64,000 nt of DNA from NCBI RefSeq assembly GCF_006861775.1, contig NZ_VDGG01000009.1, positions 1 to 64,000 on the forward strand, written 5' to 3'. The notes under the pieces were generated by a model. That model saw nothing but the letters and a program-made list of their open reading frames with translations, did no database searches and was not told the DNA's origin. The position numbers and the translations under genes were made by a program. The stretch is from Psychrobacillus soli. Its GTDB lineage: Bacteria; Bacillota; Bacilli; Bacillales_A; Planococcaceae. Positions 1 through 7,657 of the stretch are shown here, in pieces. How positions within the stretch are numbered: the first letter of the stretch is position 1; each line of letters begins with the position of its first letter.

Positions 1-94
1 GAAGAAGCAAGCTTCTTCATCATTCGCTCGACTTGCATGTATTAGGCACGCCGCCAGCGTTCGTCCTGAGCCAGGATCAAACTCTCCATAATAG
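1..94 (-). rRNA. 16S ribosomal RNA, 5' end only
   Basis: The complement of this stretch carries the universal 16S start, with the 27F primer region at 68-87 and the following conserved helix down to about 20. Only about 94 bases of the gene are inside the window; the gene continues to the left beyond base 1. The exact mature 5' end (about 92-96) is estimated from the B. subtilis sequence. It lies divergent to the PdaB-like gene, as rrn operons do in this part of the B. subtilis chromosome. Confidence 0.97.
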
Positions 95-212
95 AGAACT
101 TAAAAAGCTCATGTTGTTTTGCTGGCATCATCATTAAATGATGTCAAAATTGTTTTACTATCAAGTGTTAACCGAAGTTAATCTTTCAAGTTATATTTCT
201 TAACGTTTTGCA

Positions 213-295
213 TGTTCAGTTTTCAATGTTCATGTTGTTTTAGTTGTCGTTTTGGCGACCTTTGTATCTTAACATCGTTTTAACATGAATGTCAA
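213..295 (-). promoter_or_regulatory. rrn promoter and boxA-like leader element
   Basis: On the minus strand a perfect -35 TTGACA (290-295) is followed by 17 bases and TTAAGA (267-272) as -10. Downstream, at 213-236, the leader holds a boxA-like stretch (GAACATTGAAAACTGAAC), the type of antitermination signal seen before 16S genes in Bacillales. The promoter call rests on hexamers and spacing. The boxA call rests on similarity to known Bacillus leaders recalled from memory. Confidence 0.7.
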
Positions 296-344
296 CACTA
301 AAACATAAAGTTTATTAAAACGATTTGAAAAGGTGCGTGTTACT

Positions 345-1004
345 TTGAAAAAAAAGCTATTGTTAGTCGGATCATTAACATTATTAATCACCCTGTTATT
401 CAACGTTCCAAGAAATTATCCCTCTATACTACCGGTTTTTCAATTAACAGAAAAACCAACTGTTATTTCTAAAGGGACATACGGAAAAACAGTAACAATC
501 GATTTGACGTTTGGAAAAGATGAAATTGAAACCCTTCTTAAAGATTTAAAAGCACCTTATCCTCATTTCTTTATTAGTACCGAGTGGATGGAACGCTCTG
601 AGCCCATTATAAAGATTATGCAAGAAAAGCATATTCCGATTGGGCTTTTAGGTAAAGATGGTGCAAATTATATAGAGGATCCTGTTTTATTTCAAAAAGA
701 AGTGGATCAATTCGAAAAAGTAATGGGCGAAAAACCGCTTTGGTTTCGAACAAAGGATTATCAATTTCCGATAGAGGTACAAGAAGTTGCTTGGCAGCAA
801 GAAGTAAACTTACTTAGTTCGAGTAAGTACTGGGATGTAGAAATTCCTAAGCTTACAAAAGGAGACGTCCTTTCTGTACCACTTCACCAGGACGAACGGG
901 TTGATATAAAGCAACTTACCAAACTTTTAGGGTCTGAAACATTTTTACCTATTGAACAAAATATATTCGGTTTAAAAATGAATACAAAAACCTTTCCTGA
1001 ATAG
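345..1004 (+). CDS. pdaB: PdaB/YbaN-like polysaccharide deacetylase-fold protein, probably catalytically dead
   Basis: The gene sits where pdaB (ybaN) lies in B. subtilis, opposite to kbaA and next to an rrn operon. It has an N-terminal hydrophobic anchor of about 20 residues and then a region alignable with PdaB (TVTIDLTFGKDE, then HFFISTEWMER, IPIGLLG). PdaB helps keep the spore cortex stable. The NodB metal and catalytic signatures are missing: the TFD motif reads IDLTFGKDE, the HTxSH-like motif reads GKDGAN, and the RPP motif reads FRTKDY. At about 219 residues it is shorter than PdaB (about 254). I chose the TTG start at 345 because AAAAGGTG lies 9 bases before it; a GTG at 333 would sit inside that ribosome site. 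Family assignment is moderate, and loss of activity is inference. Confidence 0.65.
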   Translation: MKKKLLLVGSLTLLITLLFNVPRNYPSILPVFQLTEKPTVISKGTYGKTVTIDLTFGKDEIETLLKDLKAPYPHFFISTEWMERSEPIIKIMQEKHIPIGLLGKDGANYIEDPVLFQKEVDQFEKVMGEKPLWFRTKDYQFPIEVQEVAWQQEVNLLSSSKYWDVEIPKLTKGDVLSVPLHQDERVDIKQLTKLLGSETFLPIEQNIFGLKMNTKTFPE

Positions 1005-1020
1005 AAATAATGTCGAAAAA

Positions 1021-1050
1021 ACTGCCACGACGATCATTCGTCGTGGCAGT
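1021..1050. terminator. Bidirectional terminator between convergent genes
   Basis: A perfect 13-base inverted repeat (arms 1021-1033 and 1038-1050) with a TCAT loop. It is flanked by an A-run on the left and TTTTC on the right, so it can stop transcription from both the PdaB-like gene (plus) and kbaA (minus). Confidence 0.93.
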
Positions 1051-1056
1051 TTTCGT

Positions 1057-1737
1057 TTACTTTGTTTTTACAGCGGCTGTTTCTTTTCTCGCTTTTCTGC
1101 GTGCTTCTAATTTCAAGCGATCCTCATCGGATTTTGCATTATATTTTGGTAAAGCTAATAATTGATATGCATTAACCGCAAGAATCGGGAATAATAATAA
1201 CGTTACCCAAGTATCCACATTCTCTGCTCGTACCATTAGCACCGGCAACCATTCAAGCGTTGATACAACGATCATAAAAAATAACGCGGAAATAAGGGTA
1301 TGCTTTTTAGTCATATTCGCTTTTGTAATTGCAACGACTATAGCTGTAATTATCAAAACTGCTAGTAAAATGGTGTACAGCCAAATTTGTCCTGTCGTTT
1401 CTGCATTTGGTCGGAATCGGAACATTATAAGATCAAAAATTACGATAACAATGATAAGTAACTGTACCCAATTCCAAAGCGTAAGAGTTCTAAAAATATT
1501 AACACCCATTTGGTGAATAGTTAAGTAAGCGAAGTAACCCATTTGTGCTATTACACTTACTGTAAAGCCCATAACAATCATAAATGCAAAGGCTGCAAAA
1601 AATTCTCCCCATTGACCTGCTTCAAAATATTTTGCAAAAGCATCATCCCAACGTATAAATAAACCAAAAACACCTGTAATTACCCCACCGATCAACATGG
1701 CATTCAGAAAAAATTTAAACCAATTTCGTATAGTCAC
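1057..1737 (-). CDS. kbaA: KinB-signalling pathway activation protein KbaA
   Basis: An integral membrane protein of 226 residues with about six hydrophobic segments (roughly 10-28, 45-72, 88-108, 118-137, 144-166, 178-195) and a basic C-terminal tail. In B. subtilis KbaA is needed for the KinB branch of the sporulation phosphorelay, and the length and position between gerD and pdaB match. The start is GTG at 1735-1737 with GGAGG 10 bases upstream. No motif gives a biochemical activity. The call rests on overall similarity and on conserved neighbourhood. Confidence 0.85.
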   Translation of the reverse strand: MTIRNWFKFFLNAMLIGGVITGVFGLFIRWDDAFAKYFEAGQWGEFFAAFAFMIVMGFTVSVIAQMGYFAYLTIHQMGVNIFRTLTLWNWVQLLIIVIVIFDLIMFRFRPNAETTGQIWLYTILLAVLIITAIVVAITKANMTKKHTLISALFFMIVVSTLEWLPVLMVRAENVDTWVTLLLFPILAVNAYQLLALPKYNAKSDEDRLKLEARRKARKETAAVKTK

Positions 1738-1876
1738 AGCAAGATTTCCTCCAAAAATTCTATTTCTTCTTTATTTTAAATTGTAACAACCATTTGCTTA
1801 AAAATCTATTTCTTCCTAGTTACTATACATATTTCCGAAACAAATGTGAACAATAATCGAAAGGACGGTGACGATT

Positions 1877-2473
1877 ATGAAGTATTTTGCGCTTATTTTG
1901 TTGAGTCTTGGGCTTCTCGCCGGATGTAGCGGTTCTTCTTCTGCTCCTCCATCCTATGAGGAAAATAAAAAAATGCTTATAGATGCGTTGCAAACCGAAG
2001 ACGGGAAAAAGGCCATTCGAACACTTTTAGACGATCCGCAATTTAAAGAACTGCTAGTAATTGACAGTGAGCAGGTAAAGAAATCCGTTGAAGAAACAAT
2101 GTTATCAAAAGAAGCAGAAGAATTTTGGAAGGAAGTTTATCAAGACCCCAAATTTTCGGAGACCATGGCAAAAAGTATGGTGAAACAACAAGAAGAACTA
2201 ATGAAAGCACTGATGAAGGACCCCACTTATTTACAAGACTTAGAAAGCTTTTTTGGTTCTGCTGATATGAAAAAGGAATTAGGAAAAGTGCTACAATCCA
2301 GTGATATGCGGAAAGAGATGCAAAAGGTTGTGGAGGAAACGATTCAAAGTCCTTTATTACAAACGAAGTGGCAAAAACTAGTGGAGGAAGCCGGTAGCCA
2401 GAAAGAAAGTGGTGGTGGATCCAAAGAGGAATCAGGTTCTACTGAAGAAAAGAAAGAAGAAAGCGAAAAATAA
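1877..2473 (+). CDS. gerD: Spore germination lipoprotein GerD
   Basis: About 198 residues with a short hydrophobic signal and a lipobox ending LLAGC at Cys17, so it is an exported lipoprotein of the inner spore membrane. The middle is helical and charged, and the last 25 residues are rich in Ser, Glu and Lys. GerD clusters nutrient germinant receptors into the germinosome in B. subtilis. The gene points opposite to its neighbours kbaA and salA, exactly as in B. subtilis, which suits separate forespore expression. I prefer ATG 1877 over the in-frame GTG 1868, because the AAGGACGGTG ribosome site overlaps the latter. Confidence 0.9.
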   Translation: MKYFALILLSLGLLAGCSGSSSAPPSYEENKKMLIDALQTEDGKKAIRTLLDDPQFKELLVIDSEQVKKSVEETMLSKEAEEFWKEVYQDPKFSETMAKSMVKQQEELMKALMKDPTYLQDLESFFGSADMKKELGKVLQSSDMRKEMQKVVEETIQSPLLQTKWQKLVEEAGSQKESGGGSKEESGSTEEKKEESEK

Positions 2474-2503
2474 GGCCGCTCCCCTAGTGGAAACGGCCTT
2501 TTC
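2474..2503. terminator. Terminator between convergent gerD and salA
   Basis: GGCCG (2474-2478) pairs with CGGCC (2494-2498) with partial pairing further in, followed by TTTTC on the plus strand. It begins directly after the gerD stop codon and faces the salA stop codon at 2504. Confidence 0.8.
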
Positions 2504-3556
2504 TTATGCTTTTTCGATTACTTTTTGTGCTATTTCTAAATAAATTTTTCCTGTTTCATGCGTTTCGGCATATACAGATGGAGCAAAATCGATGTCATTC
2601 CAGTCTGGTTGTCCTAATGGAATTTGACCAAGTAATTCCGTTCGTAGCTCATCAGCAAGCTTCGGACCTCCACCCTTACCGAATACAAATTCACGTTCCC
2701 CGGTAGATTTCGTTTCATACCAAGACATATTTTCGATAACACCAAGTATTTCATGATCCGTTTGAAGTGCCATTGCACCTGCTCTCGCAGCTACGAAAGC
2801 AGCAGTTGGGTGCGGAGTTGTCACAACGATTTCTTTAGACGCCGGCAACATTTGATGAATGTCTAACGCAACATCTCCAGTGCCTGGTGGTAAATCTAAT
2901 AGTAAGTAATCTAATTCTCCCCACTCTACATCTTTGAAGAATTGATCTAATACTTTCCCAAGCATTGGGCCACGCCATACGACTGGTGTATTATTTTCAA
3001 CGAAGAATCCCATAGAAATGACTTTTACTCCTTTACGTTCTACTGGAATAATACGGTCCTCTTTAATTTGCGGGATATCTTTTACACCCATCATATCTGG
3101 TACACTAAATCCATAAATGTCCGCATCTACTAAACCCACTTTTTTGCCTAGACGTGCAAGTGCGACAGCCAAGTTAACTGAAACAGTAGATTTACCTACT
3201 CCACCTTTACCAGAAGCAATCGATATAATTTTTACTGTGCTATTTGGTGAAAGAAGACTTTCGCTGTCACTTTCTTTTGCTTTCCCACGAAATTGTTCTA
3301 ATACTTCTTTCGGTAATTCTTCAAAGCGAATACCTACTGTTGCTGCTCCTGCATTTTTCAATACTTCTACTACCTTACTTTGTAATTGCATTTGTTCTGC
3401 TGAATTTATTTTGGCAATCGCTAGTTTCACACTGACGTGATTTTTTTCTTCTTTTATGGATACTGTGGATATTCCGCTCGTTTCTTCTAAAGTTCTATGT
3501 AAAAATGGATCATTTAATTCGCCAAGTAACTCACGAACTTGTTGCTCGTTAATCAT
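2504..3556 (-). CDS. salA: SalA, Mrp/NBP35-family P-loop ATPase
   Basis: 350 residues: an N-terminal MIP18/DUF59 domain (about 1-85) and a deviant-Walker P-loop NTPase with GKGGVGKST at 116-124, followed by the DADIYG and DLPPGTGD motifs. The CxxC pair used by Fe-S carrier Mrp proteins is absent: the usual region reads ENMSWYETKSTGE. The same holds, as I recall, for B. subtilis SalA, which acts as a regulator that represses scoC and so raises protease expression. It lies between gerD and cwlD as in B. subtilis. A role in Fe-S transfer therefore looks unlikely. Confidence 0.88.
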   Translation of the reverse strand: MINEQQVRELLGELNDPFLHRTLEETSGISTVSIKEEKNHVSVKLAIAKINSAEQMQLQSKVVEVLKNAGAATVGIRFEELPKEVLEQFRGKAKESDSESLLSPNSTVKIISIASGKGGVGKSTVSVNLAVALARLGKKVGLVDADIYGFSVPDMMGVKDIPQIKEDRIIPVERKGVKVISMGFFVENNTPVVWRGPMLGKVLDQFFKDVEWGELDYLLLDLPPGTGDVALDIHQMLPASKEIVVTTPHPTAAFVAARAGAMALQTDHEILGVIENMSWYETKSTGEREFVFGKGGGPKLADELRTELLGQIPLGQPDWNDIDFAPSVYAETHETGKIYLEIAQKVIEKA

Positions 3557-3633
3557 CTGTAGACACTCCCCTTTAGTTAACTATTCGCAGTATAGTATAC
3601 CATATACGAGTGTCTACATTTCCAAACATTAGC

Positions 3634-4353
3634 TCAGTAAATGTTGTCTTCTACAAAACGGAGTACTCCATCTGAGATTGCATCGACCATCTGATTTTGA
3701 TATTTATCCGATTGCAACAATTCTCGCTCTTCATTGTTACTTAAAAAGCCTGTTTCCACTAACACTGCAGGCGCTTTTGCTTTTTTCAAAATATACACTT
3801 GTTTAATGGCAAGTGCTTCTCTTTCTGTATTGCCTATATTCTCTCTAATGGAACCTTGGATGGACTTAGCTAAAAGTTCTCCGCCTTCGTGCCCATCTGC
3901 ATGATAAAATACTTGCGCACCTCTCCATCTTTCTTCAGGAACCGCATTCACATGTAAACTAAGGACAATATCAGCTTCCGAGTTATTCATAATTTCTTCC
4001 CGAAGAAGTAAATCTGCTCGCTTTCTAGCTCGTGTTGTCGGAAAGTCTCCATCCGGATTATGCTCTGCAACTGCATCTCCTTCTTTCGTACGAGTCATCA
4101 CGACTGTAGCTCCTTGTGCTTTTAGCTTTTTCTCTAATTTCAATGACATAGCTAGCGTAATATCGCGCTCGACTACTTCACCATGACTCGCACCACCATC
4201 GATCCCCCCATGCCCTGGGTCAATGACAATTTTTACGCCACTTAACGGATCTGGTAGGAAAAAACCAGTATCACTCGCCTTCGTTCCATAAATGACGGCA
4301 AGCAAAGATACCAAAAACAATACGAAGATGATTATCCACTTTTTCAGGTCCAT
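3634..4353 (-). CDS. cwlD: N-acetylmuramoyl-L-alanine amidase CwlD
   Basis: A membrane-anchored Amidase_3 zinc hydrolase. After a hydrophobic N-terminus (about residues 5-22) come VIDPGHGG, the zinc Glu in VVERDITL, SLHVNA and the catalytic VLVETGFLSN region. CwlD removes the peptide side chains so that muramic-delta-lactam can form in spore cortex. The reading frame is open to a TTG at 4389, but ATG 4353 matches the family start. Its AAAGGAG site is only two bases from ATG, so a CTG two codons later cannot be excluded. The gene is followed by salA, as in B. subtilis. Confidence 0.92.
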   Translation of the reverse strand: MDLKKWIIIFVLFLVSLLAVIYGTKASDTGFFLPDPLSGVKIVIDPGHGGIDGGASHGEVVERDITLAMSLKLEKKLKAQGATVVMTRTKEGDAVAEHNPDGDFPTTRARKRADLLLREEIMNNSEADIVLSLHVNAVPEERWRGAQVFYHADGHEGGELLAKSIQGSIRENIGNTEREALAIKQVYILKKAKAPAVLVETGFLSNNEERELLQSDKYQNQMVDAISDGVLRFVEDNIY

Positions 4354-4411
4354 CGCTCCTTTTTCACTCATTATACGTATGAGGGACAAAGAGTATGATA
4401 GCTTTAGTTAG

Positions 4412-5122
4412 TCATTTTTCAATCTGGTAAATTCCTTTTTTATCTCTTAATGTGCAACCATTTTTCTTGAAAATGTTTATCATATGTTTATTGCTTTCAT
4501 CGGTACTCCCTACATAATAATTAGCCTGCATTTTCTTCATAAGCTCTAATGTAAGCTTATGAAGCTTAGCACCTAGTCCTTGCCCGCGCATGTCAGGGAC
4601 AACTCCAAAGTAGAACATCCTTCCTTCGTCTTGCGTCCCCATCTCAATATGCGGAATACTTATCCCAACTAATTTGTTATCTGCAAAAAAGGAGTAACAA
4701 TGACTTCTCCACTTGTCTCCTAACTCACTAGCTATTGAAGCCATTACTTGCTCGATGGGCTGATGTATATTCTTATTCGCGGTACCCGTTCGGCATAACT
4801 CGTAAGCTGCCGAAAATTCAGCATCCGTCATAAACCCTTCTGCGAGCGAATAAAACAAAAGATCCTCTTCCAGCTCCATCTCATCGTCCAATTGCTTCGT
4901 GTACTCCATGATAGAAGAAATCTTTCTAAACCCTCGTGCAAGCAACCAGCTTTCAAATGCCTCATCTATTAGTAAAGATAGATAGCCTATTTGTTCCTCT
5001 TCATAAGCACTTAAAATTTTCGTAAATGCTTCTTTGTAATCCTCTTCCGATTCACCTTCCATCTTGACTTGGTCGACTAACCAATACGCTTTTTCGCTTT
5101 TAATCAGATTGAATAATTGCAT
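4412..5122 (-). CDS. GNAT-family N-acetyltransferase
   Basis: 236 residues. The C-terminal half holds a GNAT fold with the acetyl-CoA loop RGQGLG at 179-184, preceded by the beta-4 segment MFYFGVVPDM and followed by a typical GSTDESNKHMINIFKKNGC helix and strand. The N-terminal half (1-100) is acidic, lacks a clear motif, and may be a degenerate second GNAT domain. The substrate is unknown. It replaces ybaJ/ybaK, which occupy this place in B. subtilis. Its start overlaps the end of the decayed transporter remnant upstream, so the two were possibly one transcription unit. Confidence 0.85.
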   Translation of the reverse strand: MQLFNLIKSEKAYWLVDQVKMEGESEEDYKEAFTKILSAYEEEQIGYLSLLIDEAFESWLLARGFRKISSIMEYTKQLDDEMELEEDLLFYSLAEGFMTDAEFSAAYELCRTGTANKNIHQPIEQVMASIASELGDKWRSHCYSFFADNKLVGISIPHIEMGTQDEGRMFYFGVVPDMRGQGLGAKLHKLTLELMKKMQANYYVGSTDESNKHMINIFKKNGCTLRDKKGIYQIEK

Positions 5123-5391
5123 GTATAGTCCTCTCTTTCTTCAACCGGTTACTAAGATAAAAAGATGGTATTGCAAGTAATGCTATTCCACCAATAATCG
5201 TAAATACTAGCGCTCCACTATTCAAACTGTCTAAAAGAACGCCTCCCATACTCGGTCCAGCAATTCTCCCAACCAATTTCACACCAGATAAGCAAAATAA
5301 GTTCCTTTTTCATCATCTGCACACATACCATCTATATGTATATCTATCATAGTGAAAACTAGCACTTCACTAGCTGTAAAAAATCGAAATT
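5100..5391 (-). pseudogene. C-terminal remnant of an MFS transporter, frameshifted
   Basis: Reading the minus strand from about 5391, one frame gives SEVLVFTMIDIHID followed by ADDEKGTYFAYL, and then stops. A frame shifted by one near 5290 continues as SGVKLVGRIAGPSMGG plus a last membrane helix ending FYLSNRLKKE at 5100. Together they read like the last third of a 12-helix major facilitator. No in-frame N-terminal two thirds are present, since stop codons occur before 5391. The end overlaps the start of the acetyltransferase gene by 23 bases. The remnant nature is clear, but the original substrate is not. Confidence 0.75.
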
Positions 5392-5525
5392 ATCTTGTGT
5401 ATACAAACAGAACAAAAACCTTTCAGAAGCAAACTCCATATTCCACCCCTCCGAATTTTTCTATTTATTAAATATTTACTTAATATACACCTCCAAAAAC
5501 AACGAAACAACCAGTTAAATAAATA

Positions 5526-5554
5526 GTGTTACAGGTGCCAGGCACCTGTAACAC
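5526..5554. repeat. Perfect 14-base palindrome with GTGCC core
   Basis: Arms 5526-5539 and 5541-5554 are exact reverse complements around one central base, with core GGTGCC and GGCACC. There is no T-run, so it is not an obvious terminator. The motif resembles REP-like GTGCC palindromes I recall from intergenic regions of Bacillales. The hairpin next to adk (13580-13615) shares CAGGCACC with it. Confidence 0.75.
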
Positions 5555-5603
5555 ACAAAAGATAGTATGCACAGAAAAAGTAAGTCACACATAGTCACGA
5601 CAA

Positions 5604-5752
5604 ATCCAATAAATGGATTATCGCAACAAACCAATCATTGTAAGCAACCAATTTTTTTCCGAAAGCAACCAAATCAGTGTGAGAGCAACCAAAATGCGGA
5701 TGAAAGCAATCAATTCTTAATATAGCTAGTTTACTTGGATTGAGACGACGAT
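5604..5752. repeat. Dispersed intergenic repeat, copy A
   Basis: About 150 bases with clear similarity to 63370-63520. Both copies start with ATCCAATAAATGGATTA (a small palindrome) and continue with four to five degenerate units built on GAAAGCAACCAA about every 20 bases. They end with ATTGAGA(C/T)GACGAT. No long reading frame is present. The surrounding 5400-5820 region holds no gene that I can support. Confidence 0.8.
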
Positions 5753-5819
5753 AATTTCGACATATATTGTTGAGAAAAAGTTATTCGCATGCCATAGACT
5801 TTATAATTTTCTAGAACTA

Positions 5820-5857
5820 AAAAAAGCACTCCCCGAGAGATCTCGAGAAGTGCTTGA
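5820..5857 (-). terminator. Terminator of the rplM-rpsI operon
   Basis: On the minus strand AAGCACTTCTCGAGA pairs with TCTCGGGGAGTGCTT (one or two mismatches) and is followed by a run of T. It lies just after rpsI. Confidence 0.9.
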
Positions 5858-5872
5858 ACTGATAATATAAAA

Positions 5873-6265
5873 TTAACGTTTTGAGAACTGAGGTGCACGA
5901 CGAGCGCCTTTAAGTCCTGGTTTTTTACGTTCTTTCATACGTGGGTCACGTGTTAAGAATCCTGCTGATTTTAATGCTGGACGGAAATCAGGGTCTACTG
6001 TAAGTAATGCACGTGCAATACCGTGACGGATTGCTCCTGCTTGACCTGTGAATCCACCACCATTAACGTTTACGTGTACATCGTAGCTACCTAAAGTTTG
6101 AGTAGTTACTAATGGTTGTTTAATAATTTCACGTAAAGTTTCATATGGTACGTAATCTTCTACGTCACGTTTGTTAATAATAATTTTTCCTTCGCCTGGT
6201 ACTAAACGTACGCGTGCTACTGAACTTTTACGGCGACCAGTGCCGATATATTGAACTTGTGCCAA
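5873..6265 (-). CDS. rpsI: 30S ribosomal protein S9
   Basis: 130 residues, the full bacterial length. It starts [13 protein letters not shown] and ends with the basic tail APQFSKR, whose last residues reach the P-site tRNA in the 30S head. GGAGG sits before the ATG. It is the second gene of the rplM-rpsI pair, 22 bases after rplM, and is followed by a strong terminator. This operon is separate from the main ribosomal supercluster, with truA and the ecf genes upstream, as in B. subtilis. Confidence 0.98.
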   Translation of the reverse strand: MAQVQYIGTGRRKSSVARVRLVPGEGKIIINKRDVEDYVPYETLREIIKQPLVTTQTLGSYDVHVNVNGGGFTGQAGAIRHGIARALLTVDPDFRPALKSAGFLTRDPRMKERKKPGLKGARRAPQFSKR

Positions 6266-6287
6266 GTGTATGTCCTCCTCTTAGTTA

Positions 6288-6725
6288 TTATCCGCGAAGC
6301 TCGTATGCTTCTGGTTGTTGTGCTGCGTGTGGATGCTCTGCTCCAGCGTAAACGTTTAGTTTAGAAAACATTTGACGGCCTAAAGAGTTTTTAGGAAGCA
6401 TTCCTTTAATTGCTAATTCGATCATTTTCGTTGGGTACTTAGTACGCATTTCTAAAGCAGTACGTTGTTTAAGTCCACCAGCAAATTGTGTGTGACGGTA
6501 GTAAATTTTATCATTTAACTTGTTCCCAGTTAAATGAATTTTTTCTGCATTGATGATGATCACGTGATCACCTGTATCAACGTTTGGTGTGAATGTTGGT
6601 TTGTTTTTTCCACGTAAAATAGCTGCAACTTCTGAAGCTAGACGACCAAGAGTTTGGCCTTCAGCGTCTACTACTAACCATTTACGTTCTACTTCGTGAC
6701 CTTTAGCCATGAATGTTGTACGCAT
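6288..6725 (-). CDS. rplM: 50S ribosomal protein L13
   Basis: 145 residues beginning [16 protein letters not shown], matching the B. subtilis start, with the conserved [15 protein letters not shown] and [13 protein letters not shown] segments. L13 binds 23S rRNA early in 50S assembly. An AGGAGG site lies 8 bases before the ATG. The gene is preceded by its own promoter and a leader of the L13 type, so autoregulation by L13 is likely. Confidence 0.98.
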   Translation of the reverse strand: MRTTFMAKGHEVERKWLVVDAEGQTLGRLASEVAAILRGKNKPTFTPNVDTGDHVIIINAEKIHLTGNKLNDKIYYRHTQFAGGLKQRTALEMRTKYPTKMIELAIKGMLPKNSLGRQMFSKLNVYAGAEHPHAAQQPEAYELRG

Positions 6726-6861
6726 GTATTTTGTCCTCCTAATTCAATCATAATCGATCTAAAATTTTCTATATCCTCATACCAATAAGTTTCGGGGCTT
6801 ATATTGTGGGGTTAATGAAAATACCATACATCATCTTACCCCGAATACGTAATTTAGTCAA
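6726..6861 (-). promoter_or_regulatory. rplM promoter and L13 leader
   Basis: TTGACT (6856-6861), a 17-base spacer and TAAGAT (6833-6838) form a good sigma-A promoter on the minus strand. The transcript leader (about 6740-6826) contains ATTAACCCCACAA and AAGCCCCGAAACTTA, which I recognise as conserved blocks of the Bacillales L13 leader. It also has the pairing segment ATTTTC/GAAAAT that would close it. The leader family is recalled, not searched. Confidence 0.75.
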
Positions 6862-6893
6862 GCATTTTCCGAAAAACACCTGGAAAGGTTGCT

Positions 6894-7643
6894 TCATCCC
6901 AAATACACTACTTTCTCTAAATACAAACCGTGTGCTGGCGCTGTTTTCCCGGCATTTTTCCGATTGCATGACCGCAAGATTTCAGGCAAGTCCTCCACAC
7001 TTTTTTTCTCAATTCCAATTTCCCATAAAGTTCCTGCAATAATTCGAACCATATTGTAGAGAAAACCATTACCACTAATCTCCATATGAAGCTGATTCAA
7101 TTCTTCATGCACTTCTAAACGAATCGAATGGACCGTTCTCACAAAATCCTTCACACTCGTGTTGGATGCGCAAAAACTTGAAAAGTCATGCGTTCCAAGC
7201 AAATGAACAGATGCCTCTTTCATCCATTCTATATTTGGTTTATACCGTTCCACATGTACACTATAGTTACGTTCAAATGGGCTATGGACTTCCTTCAATG
7301 ACCAAATATAACGATATGTTTTTCCGACCGCGTCATACCTTGCATGAAAATCATCCTGTACTTGTTCAACCGACAAAACACGAATATCCCCTGGCAATTG
7401 TACATTTAAGGCAGTTCTCCAACGATCCATCGGTAATGTAAGCGGACTATCATAGTGGATCACTTGTCCCGTGGCATGAACACCAGCATCTGTTCTCCCA
7501 CTAGCAACCACTTTTACGACTGTCCCTTTATGCATAATCTGCAATACACGCTCTATTTCTGCCTGAACAGTTCGTTTCCCTGGTTGTACTTGATAACCTG
7601 AAAACGCACTACCATCATAGCTAATAATCGCTCGTAGACGCAT
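6894..7643 (-). CDS. truA: tRNA pseudouridine(38-40) synthase TruA
   Basis: 249 residues. It carries the TruA signature GRTDAGVHA with catalytic Asp52, plus YRYIW and GFLYNMVR motifs later. The enzyme converts U38-U40 in the anticodon stem-loop of many tRNAs to pseudouridine. It follows ecfT by 14 bases and precedes the rplM promoter, the same order as B. subtilis, so it is probably cotranscribed with the ecf genes. Confidence 0.97.
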   Translation of the reverse strand: MRLRAIISYDGSAFSGYQVQPGKRTVQAEIERVLQIMHKGTVVKVVASGRTDAGVHATGQVIHYDSPLTLPMDRWRTALNVQLPGDIRVLSVEQVQDDFHARYDAVGKTYRYIWSLKEVHSPFERNYSVHVERYKPNIEWMKEASVHLLGTHDFSSFCASNTSVKDFVRTVHSIRLEVHEELNQLHMEISGNGFLYNMVRIIAGTLWEIGIEKKSVEDLPEILRSCNRKNAGKTAPAHGLYLEKVVYLG

Positions 7644-7657
7644 GCATACACCTCCAT

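Noticed and set aside
2504-3556. SalA as a classical Fe-S cluster carrier (ApbC/Mrp)
   Set aside because: The C-terminal CxxC pair needed for cluster binding is absent.
5604-5752. Repeated GCAACCAA units could be a CRISPR array
   Set aside because: The repeated part is only 10-12 degenerate bases, the between-parts are short and themselves similar in the second copy, and no cas gene is present.
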